Below, in pieces: positions 6,312 through 12,787 of a stretch of 12,787 nt of DNA. Position 1 is the first letter of the stretch; each line of letters opens with the position of its first letter. A program made the position numbers and the translations under genes. The notes under the pieces are model-generated. The model was not told where the DNA came from. It was given only the letters and a program-made list of their open reading frames with translations, and searched no databases. The DNA lies in the NCBI GenBank assembly GCA_031278135.1, contig JAITKY010000017.1, positions 1-12,787 on the forward strand. Reading direction: 5' to 3'. Origin of the DNA: Prevotellaceae bacterium. Lineage in GTDB: Bacteria > Bacteroidota > Bacteroidia > Bacteroidales > UBA932.

Positions 6312-6402
6312 TAGTTTTTATTATACATCGTTATGGAATTTCGAAACATTTGTCATCTATAAGATATAAATATAAATGATTATTATTTAAATTAAAAATT
6401 TT

Positions 6403-9400
6403 ATGGAATCAAAAGGATTAATAACAAATTTAGTAAAGGTTATGAGAATGATACCGTTAATTACGGTTCTTTATTTTGTATGCAATATTGCGATATCGCA
6501 GAATACGAACACAATAGACATCGACAAGCAATGGGAAACAATTGATTCGTTGATGAGCGTGCGTCTTAATAAATCGGCGTTGGACGAAGTTGTGAAAATC
6601 TACGATTACGCTTTGGCAAACAAAGACTATGTAACGCTGATTAAGGCGCTTACATGTCGTTTTAACAATCAGATTGTGTTGAGCGAAGACGAACAGGCAG
6701 TGTTCGATTCACTGCAACGGGACATAAACCGGCTACCACAACCGGCAAAATCAGTGGGTTACGCAATCGTTGCCAATATGTATAAACGATATTATACTGA
6801 TAATCGGCAAATTAGAAGCCGTACACGGGTCGCTGTTGTAAGCGACGATATAAAGACTTGGGATATAACACGTCTGTTCGAGGAAGCCCTTAAATATTAC
6901 AAACTGTCGGTCGAGGACGAAGAGATTCTGAAACAGACGCCTCTCGATGATTATAAGGAGATTATCGATTACGACAAAGACACGACGCAGCAAAGAATAG
7001 TACTACCGACACTGTACGACTTTCTGATGTTCAATGCAATCACAGTGTATAAAAGTGAAACCTCAGTTATTCTTCCACAACAGACATTTGTGCTGGATAA
7101 ACCCGAATATTTTGCCGATGTCAATACTTTTGTCAATTACAGGATCGAAACGCCCGACAGCCTGTCTGCCGAATATAATACTATTAATCTGTATCAGAAC
7201 TTATTAAAATTCCGTTCACAGAAAAACGACAATGCAACAGCTTTGGTCAGTCTCGATATCGAACGGTTGAGATATCTTTATTATAATGGACGTTATGAAA
7301 ATAATGATGCGTTATACGAAAACGCTTTAAAAACATTATTAGATGCTCACAATCAAAGCAATGAATGGGTTTATCCTGCTTATGCTCTTGCTGTATTATT
7401 ATACGAAAATCAAAGTGTAAATGAACAGAAAAACAGCAAGTTCAGATATAAATATAAAGAATCTTACGATTTATGTGCAAAAATAGTTTCTAAATACACA
7501 GAAAACGACGAAGTAAAGTTCATTGTTGAATTGGCAAGGAAATTACAGAAAAAGATTGCACAACCTGTTCTGAATATGAGTCTTCGCTCATTACAATGCT
7601 CCGATTCGCCAATATTGGCGCTGGTGAGATACAAAAACACAGACAAGTTGCGTTTGAAAATTTTCAGCATAGACGAGGAGTATTTATTTAAAAAATATAA
7701 AGTCGAAACTGCTGAATTTGAAACAAAAAAACCTTTGATGACAAAAGAAATCGCCCTGCCTGTGACAGATGATTATCAACAATATACAACGGAAATAATG
7801 ATTGATGGACTGCCTCAGGGCTGTTATATCGTTTTTGTGGAAAACACAGCAGGATATCTCAACAACAGTAGAGAATACGCTGTAATTCAGGTTTCTCCCT
7901 TGAACGTGGTCTTTCGCGGAAACACCGATGATTCATATTACAAATCACAAATATATGTAGCAAATGCGAAAACAGGTGAGCCGTTAAAAGATGCAAAGAT
8001 CGATTATTTTGTTAACGACAACACAGTAAACACATACAGAACCAACGACGACGGGGTGGCATATATTAATACAACTAAAAACGAAGGTTTTAGAAAGGCA
8101 ATAGTCACTAATGGCGACGAACGTTTGATTTTGGACGAATGGAACGCATACGGTTCTCCAGTTCGAAAGGAAGAAAGAAAAATAGCATTTTTTACCGACC
8201 GTTCGATATATCGTCCGGGGCAAACAGTCTATTACAAAGCCCTGTATCTTGCTCTGGACGACGGAAAATATAATCTTTTGAAGAATGAGACTGTAACAGT
8301 GGATTTTAAGAGCGCCAACAATAAAATCATTGCCACACAGGAACATAAGACCAATGAATACGGTAGCATTCAGGGTAGTTTCACCATTCCACAGGGTTTA
8401 CTGAACGGAACGATGAGCCTGACAAGTCAATATGGAACACAACATATTAATGTTGAAGAATATAAACGTCCTACGTTTGAATTAAAATTGGATGCTCCCA
8501 CAAAAAATTACCGGCTTAACGATAGTGTCCGGATTACCGGAAAGGCGAGCGCATTATCCGGATATACAATTGATAATGCGAAAGTTCAGTATTATGTAAT
8601 GCGGCATGTGAAATACCGGATACATCGCTGGTGGCGGCTACCACCGATCAATCGACCTTCGCGTGAAATCGCTTCGGGAGTAACCAGTACCGACGACAAG
8701 GGCGAGCTTGTCATTGATTTTAAAGCCGAAGCCGGTGATGTCGATGATAATCTGATATATCAATATATTGTTTCCGCCGATGTTACCGACGTCAACGGGG
8801 AGACTTGCCATGTCGATTTACCGGTGCAAATAAGTAATAAACCGTTTCTGATCGAAACATTCATCCCTGATTATATTGCCAACCGCAATTCGTTGGATTT
8901 CATTGTAATGACGACTAATTTGGACAAGAATTTTACGCCTGCCGACTTGCAGGTTACGATTACAGCGCTTGAATCGCCCGAAGGAGTTATACGCCCCCGT
9001 TTAATGGAAGTTCCGGATACTTTTGTGATGTCGCGTGCGGAATTTAAGAAGTATTTTCCGCTCGACCCTTATGGAGATGAAGATAGACCCGATAAATACC
9101 GGAAAATAAAACAGATCGCTTCGTATAACATTACGACAACGTCGCTGTATGACACAATCAGTCTCAACGCTTTTGCCGACGCTCATACCGGCTGGTATCG
9201 TATTGATATCAAAGCGAAAAACGCCGACGGAATAGAGGGGGAATACGATAAATTTGTCTATCTTTCTCCTAAACCATCCTCACAGGGAGGTAAAATAACG
9301 AATATGTCCCAATGGATGACGATAGTGAAACACTCCGGCGAGCCGGGTGAATATGCCGAGTTTTGGGTGGGCGGCAGCGAGAAAAAATCGTATATTCATT

Positions 9401-12400
9401 ATGATATCGTGCATAAAAACCGTATCGTCGAACGTAAAAATATTGTTGCAAACGAAGGTGTTCCCGAACGTATCGTTATCCCTGTGAAAGAAGAACATCG
9501 GGGCGGATTTACTGTGCAGTTTGTTATGATTCAAAACGGTAGAACATACGTGCAATCGTGTCACGTCAATGTGCCGTTTACAAACAAACAGTTGGATATT
9601 ACTTTTAAAACATTCCGTAACAAACTGTTACCGGGCGAAAAAGAAAAATGGACGCTTAACGTCAAAAACAAAAATGGAGAAAAGGAAACTGCCGAAATGC
9701 TTGCAACACTGTACGATGCTTCGCTGGACGCATTTCGTCCACATTATTGGAACAACAATTTTTATATGCAGAACTATAATAATAATAATAATAATTGGAA
9801 TCCGTACGGTCAACGTATGTTCAGTTTCGGATTTTTCTCTGATTATTACTATAATGTTAATAATATGGTTTTTGCTTATCCGTATTTCAATAAATTCGGA
9901 AACGCGTATCTGTCGAAATCTTCACATTCAGGTTTGATACGTACTCGTTCGATGAATTTTAATTTCGCCGAAAATGAAGAAGTAGTGCTCGAAGAAGTCG
10001 CGATTGTCGCTTTCGGTACACAAAAGAAAGAAAATATAGTTGGTTCTATTATGCCTGTCGCCGATCTTTCAAACGCTTTCGCAGGAAGAGTTACGGGCAT
10101 AACACCTCGTCAGGCAAATATCGTTGGTATTACGAGTATTACGACCCGTCAAGACTTTAACGAAACGGCGTTTTTTTATCCACAACTGTTAACCGACGAC
10201 AACGGCGACATATCTATCGAATTTACTGTTCCCGAATCTCTTACACGCTGGAAAATGCTCGGATTCGCTCACACCGGCGATTTCAAAACCGGCTACATCA
10301 CCAACCAGTTGATAACTCAAAAACAGGTGGCTGTAAGCGCCAATGCTCCACGCTTTTTCCGCGAAAACGACACTATCGAATTTACTGCAAAAGTAAACAA
10401 TATCACAGACGACGATTTGACCGGACAGGCTATGTTGCGACTTTATGACGCGACGACTATGCAATCTGTTGATGCTAAAATCATTCGTTCGCCGCAGACA
10501 CAATCATTCGACATCAAAGCCGGCTTGAGCGCAGGTCTGAAATGGACGCTGATTATTCCCGACGACGTGCAGGCAATCTGTTACAAAATGACGGCGCAGG
10601 CAGGCAATCACACCGACGGCGAAGAGAAAATCATTCCTGTTATCAAAAACTCTGTTTTGGTAACAGAAACCATGCCGTTCAACGTGCGTGCAGGGAAACA
10701 GAAAAGTATTACGTTCAAGAATTGGAAGGACAACAACTCTTCGACATTGCGAAATCACAGCCTGACACTCGAATTTACTTCCAATCCGGCATGGTACGCT
10801 GTGCAAGCGATGCCTTATTTGATGGAATATCCTTACGAATGTTCGGAACAGACATTTTCGCGTTTCTATGCCAATTCACTGTCAACGACAGTAGTAAACA
10901 GTTCGCCGCGCATCAGGCAGGTGTTCGATATGTGGCGCGATTTGCCCGAATATAAAGACGTTTTGCTTTCGAATCTGGAGAAAAATCAGGAACTAAAACA
11001 AGTCTTACTCGAAGAAACTCCGTGGGTTATGCAGGCACAGAACGAAACGGAACGCAAAAAACGTATTGGGCTGCTTTTCGACTTAAACAAGATGAGCGCC
11101 GAACAGCGTCGAGCATTCGACAAGGTGAAAAAAGCACAGCAGAACGACGGCGGTTTTCCCTGGTTTACAGACGCACCATCGTCGTATTTCATCACAAGCC
11201 ACATAATATCCGGTTTCGAACATCTCAAAAAACTTAACGTTCTGGGCGAGTTTGCCGATGAAGCAAATAACATAATCTCCGCAGGGCTTGATTTTCTGGA
11301 TAATGAAATCCGGGATAAGTACGAAAATTTGTTGAAATACAAATTGGATATGAATCGGCAAAACGTCGGATACGAAGAAGTGAAGTATCTGTACACTTGC
11401 AGTTTCAGCAAACATAAACCGCAAGATTCCAAAGCATTCGATTATTATTACGCTCAGGCAAAAAAATATTGGCCGAAATTCAATCTCTATGCTCAAGCGA
11501 TGATAGCTTTGGCAATGAACCGTTTTGGAGACACAAAGACGGCAACGGGTATCATTCGTTCGTTGAAGGAACGTGCGCAACAGTCGGACGAAATGGGAAT
11601 GTATTGGAATGATAATGTTAAGGGATATTTCTGGTATCAGGCGACCATCGAAACGCAAGCAATGCTGATTGAGGCTTTTAACGAAATCGGTAATGACAAC
11701 CGGGCGGTAGAAGAAATGAAAATCTGGCTGTTACGTAACAAGCAGACTAACGATTGGCGTACAACAAAAGCCACTGCCGAAGCATGTTACGCCCTGTTGA
11801 TGACCGGAAACAATCTGTTCGATGATAATCAAATGCTCGATATCAGAATTGGCGATAAACCATTGAAAGATATAACGAAAGAAGATATTCGTCCCGAACC
11901 GGGAACGGGCTATGTGACGACATCGTGGAGCGGCGCCGATATCGACAAAAGTATGGCAACCATAACCGTCGCCAATCCAAACAAAAACGGAACAACCTGT
12001 GGCGGAGCATATTATTGGCAGTATTTCGAACAGTTAGACAAGGTTACCGGCTCCGAAACATCTCTGAAAATGAATAAGCGACTGTTCGTGAAAAAAATCA
12101 CTGGACGAGGCGCAGAATTGCAGCCGTTGAACGAAGATAATGTTCTGAAAATCGGCGATATCGTAACCGTCCGTATGGAATTGCGCGCCGATCGTGATTA
12201 TGAATTTGTTCACCTCAAAGATATGCGCGCCGCAAGTCTCGAACCTGTAAAAACGCTGTCGGAACATCGCTATCAGGATGGTCTGTGGTATTACGAAAGC
12301 ATTAAGGACGCATCCGTGAATTTCTTTATAACATACTTACGTAAAGGAACTTACGTGTTCGAATATGATTTGAGAGTAACACACGCCGGACAGTTCTCAA

Positions 12401-12483
12401 ACGGAGTCACAACATTCCAATGTATGTACGCTCCTGAATTTTCGGCGCATAGCGAAGGGGTGAGGATAAAAATTGATTTATAA
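6403..12483 (+). CDS. Secreted alpha-2-macroglobulin family protein with thioester and SusC-type signature
   Basis: The 2026-residue product starts with a signal peptide (hydrophobic core about 17-31, likely cut after AIS at 32 or Q33; Cys27 is not in a good lipobox). Residues about 35-390 are mostly helical with no recognised family. Macroglobulin-like beta domains follow, with TGEPLKDAKI (524-533) and TDRSIYRPG (598-606) typical of MG2. LYDASLDAF (1103-1111) marks the strand before the bait region. Residues about 1113-1254 are a bait-position insert with Asn6 (1126-1131) and a SusC/RagA signature (1196-1233). TAFFYPQL (1255-1262) and PESLTRWKML (1277-1286) open the A2M domain. The thioester motif is CSEQ (Cys1480, Gln1483), within a thioester-domain helical barrel that includes QQNDGGFPWF (1579-1588). 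The C-terminal domain has the family ending with YAPEFSAHSEG. Bacterial homologues trap proteases in the periplasm by covalent attachment after bait cleavage. The usual partner pbpC is not in the window. M14 or M16 are alternative starts with a shorter signal peptide. Confidence 0.94.
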   Translation: MESKGLITNLVKVMRMIPLITVLYFVCNIAISQNTNTIDIDKQWETIDSLMSVRLNKSALDEVVKIYDYALANKDYVTLIKALTCRFNNQIVLSEDEQAVFDSLQRDINRLPQPAKSVGYAIVANMYKRYYTDNRQIRSRTRVAVVSDDIKTWDITRLFEEALKYYKLSVEDEEILKQTPLDDYKEIIDYDKDTTQQRIVLPTLYDFLMFNAITVYKSETSVILPQQTFVLDKPEYFADVNTFVNYRIETPDSLSAEYNTINLYQNLLKFRSQKNDNATALVSLDIERLRYLYYNGRYENNDALYENALKTLLDAHNQSNEWVYPAYALAVLLYENQSVNEQKNSKFRYKYKESYDLCAKIVSKYTENDEVKFIVELARKLQKKIAQPVLNMSLRSLQCSDSPILALVRYKNTDKLRLKIFSIDEEYLFKKYKVETAEFETKKPLMTKEIALPVTDDYQQYTTEIMIDGLPQGCYIVFVENTAGYLNNSREYAVIQVSPLNVVFRGNTDDSYYKSQIYVANAKTGEPLKDAKIDYFVNDNTVNTYRTNDDGVAYINTTKNEGFRKAIVTNGDERLILDEWNAYGSPVRKEERKIAFFTDRSIYRPGQTVYYKALYLALDDGKYNLLKNETVTVDFKSANNKIIATQEHKTNEYGSIQGSFTIPQGLLNGTMSLTSQYGTQHINVEEYKRPTFELKLDAPTKNYRLNDSVRITGKASALSGYTIDNAKVQYYVMRHVKYRIHRWWRLPPINRPSREIASGVTSTDDKGELVIDFKAEAGDVDDNLIYQYIVSADVTDVNGETCHVDLPVQISNKPFLIETFIPDYIANRNSLDFIVMTTNLDKNFTPADLQVTITALESPEGVIRPRLMEVPDTFVMSRAEFKKYFPLDPYGDEDRPDKYRKIKQIASYNITTTSLYDTISLNAFADAHTGWYRIDIKAKNADGIEGEYDKFVYLSPKPSSQGGKITNMSQWMTIVKHSGEPGEYAEFWVGGSEKKSYIHYDIVHKNRIVERKNIVANEGVPERIVIPVKEEHRGGFTVQFVMIQNGRTYVQSCHVNVPFTNKQLDITFKTFRNKLLPGEKEKWTLNVKNKNGEKETAEMLATLYDASLDAFRPHYWNNNFYMQNYNNNNNNWNPYGQRMFSFGFFSDYYYNVNNMVFAYPYFNKFGNAYLSKSSHSGLIRTRSMNFNFAENEEVVLEEVAIVAFGTQKKENIVGSIMPVADLSNAFAGRVTGITPRQANIVGITSITTRQDFNETAFFYPQLLTDDNGDISIEFTVPESLTRWKMLGFAHTGDFKTGYITNQLITQKQVAVSANAPRFFRENDTIEFTAKVNNITDDDLTGQAMLRLYDATTMQSVDAKIIRSPQTQSFDIKAGLSAGLKWTLIIPDDVQAICYKMTAQAGNHTDGEEKIIPVIKNSVLVTETMPFNVRAGKQKSITFKNWKDNNSSTLRNHSLTLEFTSNPAWYAVQAMPYLMEYPYECSEQTFSRFYANSLSTTVVNSSPRIRQVFDMWRDLPEYKDVLLSNLEKNQELKQVLLEETPWVMQAQNETERKKRIGLLFDLNKMSAEQRRAFDKVKKAQQNDGGFPWFTDAPSSYFITSHIISGFEHLKKLNVLGEFADEANNIISAGLDFLDNEIRDKYENLLKYKLDMNRQNVGYEEVKYLYTCSFSKHKPQDSKAFDYYYAQAKKYWPKFNLYAQAMIALAMNRFGDTKTATGIIRSLKERAQQSDEMGMYWNDNVKGYFWYQATIETQAMLIEAFNEIGNDNRAVEEMKIWLLRNKQTNDWRTTKATAEACYALLMTGNNLFDDNQMLDIRIGDKPLKDITKEDIRPEPGTGYVTTSWSGADIDKSMATITVANPNKNGTTCGGAYYWQYFEQLDKVTGSETSLKMNKRLFVKKITGRGAELQPLNEDNVLKIGDIVTVRMELRADRDYEFVHLKDMRAASLEPVKTLSEHRYQDGLWYYESIKDASVNFFITYLRKGTYVFEYDLRVTHAGQFSNGVTTFQCMYAPEFSAHSEGVRIKIDL
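9778..9795 (+). repeat. (AAT)6 microsatellite coding for Asn6
   Basis: Six perfect AAT codons in frame within the Asn/Tyr-rich spacer of the alpha-2-macroglobulin bait-position region. Loss or gain of units would keep the frame and change only the length of a probably flexible segment. Confidence 0.9.
9988..10101 (+). other. SusC/RagA plug-type signature inside alpha-2-macroglobulin
   Basis: Residues 1196-1233 read LEEVAIVAFGTQKK, then ENIVGSIMPVADLS and AGRVTGI. This closely follows the start of the plug domain of SusC/RagA TonB-dependent receptors (consensus LDEVVVVGYGTQKK..VTGSV...L.GRVAGV; TIGR04057-type signature). No beta-barrel follows: the next residues rejoin the A2M domain. The module sits where classical alpha-2-macroglobulins carry the protease-bait region. 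Confidence 0.85.
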
Positions 12484-12531
12484 TCACAGCGGCATTGTCA
12501 GGGACAAACAGTCGATAAGAAAGTAATTGTC

Positions 12532-12590
12532 CACAGATTGACACGGATTAGCACAGATTTTCTATCTGTGCTAATTTGTGTATATCTGTG
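12532..12590. repeat. Large inverted repeat built from CACAGAT-like units
   Basis: Arms 12532-12558 and 12564-12590 (27 nt each, 5-nt loop TTTCT) match at 23 positions. The inner 17 positions pair fully if two G-U pairs are allowed, and A12541 can also pair with T12581. Each arm is itself three degenerate tandem copies of a 10-11-bp unit resembling CACAGATTNA. It starts 49 nt after the stop codon of the macroglobulin gene and could protect or end that transcript, though no T run follows directly. Confidence 0.75.
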
Positions 12591-12633
12591 AAGGGTCTAT
12601 GACAAAATTTCCTTTTTATGTAAATATTTAAAC

Positions 12634-12654
12634 CCTAACTCCGCAAAAGTTAGG
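12634..12654. repeat. Small hairpin downstream of the macroglobulin gene
   Basis: CCTAACT-CCGCAAA-AGTTAGG forms a perfect 7-bp stem with a 7-nt loop. It is followed on the plus strand by TAGCTATTTTATAT, so it could be a weak terminator; this is uncertain. Confidence 0.45.
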
Positions 12655-12787
12655 TAGCTATTTTATATAACGGATTTTGGTACGGTATAATGTTTGTTTT
12701 CAGGGCTATTGGTTTTATTTTTTTTAAATTAGTTACTACGTTATCATATCTTCCGGATTAATGTTAAACAATTGAAAAATCTTTTTT

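Larger units (their letters stand above)
12484..12787. other. Non-coding 3' region of the window
   Basis: 304 bp after the alpha-2-macroglobulin stop with no supported gene on either strand. It holds a large inverted repeat (12532-12590) and a small hairpin (12634-12654). The sequence becomes A/T-rich towards the end. AATGTTAAACAATT at 12760-12773 also occurs at 3748-3761. A gene may begin just past the window edge. Confidence 0.6.

Noticed and set aside
6481..6483. Lipoprotein Cys (C27) in the macroglobulin signal peptide
   Set aside because: The preceding residues are LYFV, with Val at -1, which does not fit a lipobox; a type I site after AIS is more likely.
11083..11658. 191-codon minus-strand frame
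   Set aside because: Antisense to the thioester domain of the macroglobulin; a shadow of biased codon use in the real gene.
1..12787. CRISPR array or prophage
   Set aside because: No regularly spaced direct repeats and no phage structural, integrase or lysis genes are seen.

Overview
The window looks like chromosomal DNA from a Bacteroidota bacterium, most likely of the order Bacteroidales. Three things point there. The promoters have the Bacteroidota form, with a TAnnTTTG -7 box and, in the best case, a TTTG -33 box 20 bp away. Start codons are preceded by A/T-rich sequence instead of a GGAGG Shine-Dalgarno. The gene content includes GldF, a large alpha-2-macroglobulin carrying a SusC/RagA signature, and an OPT transporter paired with a PqqD-like protein. 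The genus cannot be told from the sequence.

Layout. Positions 1-398 hold no supported gene. On the minus strand, 872 down to 399 is a compact stable-RNA/ribosomal unit: a strong promoter, tRNA-Glu(UUC), rpsT (S20) and a rho-independent terminator. Positions 999-1410 are a clean non-autonomous transposon (MITE-like), with 26-bp imperfect terminal inverted repeats and an 8-bp direct repeat GTTTAAAT on both sides. It sits directly upstream of the next operon's -7 box.

Positions 1464-3738 are a plus-strand operon of meaB (GTPase chaperone of methylmalonyl-CoA mutase), gldF (ABC-2 type permease) and a YhbP/UPF0306 flavin-reductase-fold protein that overlaps gldF by 7 bases. After a 139-bp gap with palindromes and a new promoter come an OPT-family oligopeptide transporter (3878-5872) and, 10 nt later, a small PqqD-family peptide-binding protein (5883-6242). 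A further promoter precedes a 2026-residue secreted alpha-2-macroglobulin family protein (6403-12483) with an intact CSEQ thioester motif. The last 304 bp are non-coding and contain two inverted repeats.

The most unusual signal is inside the alpha-2-macroglobulin. Where a protease-bait region is expected, between the LYDASLDAF strand and the TAFFYPQL/PESLTRWK strand, there is about 140 residues of Asn/Tyr/Phe-rich low-complexity sequence. This is followed by a near-perfect SusC/RagA TonB-receptor plug signature (LEEVAIVAFGTQKK...AGRVTGI) with no beta-barrel. Second in interest are the MITE at the meaB promoter and the OPT-PqqD pairing without a radical SAM enzyme in view. A working picture is a cell-envelope region concerned with peptides: uptake by OPT, a peptide-recognising PqqD fold, and protease trapping by the macroglobulin. 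That link is inference.
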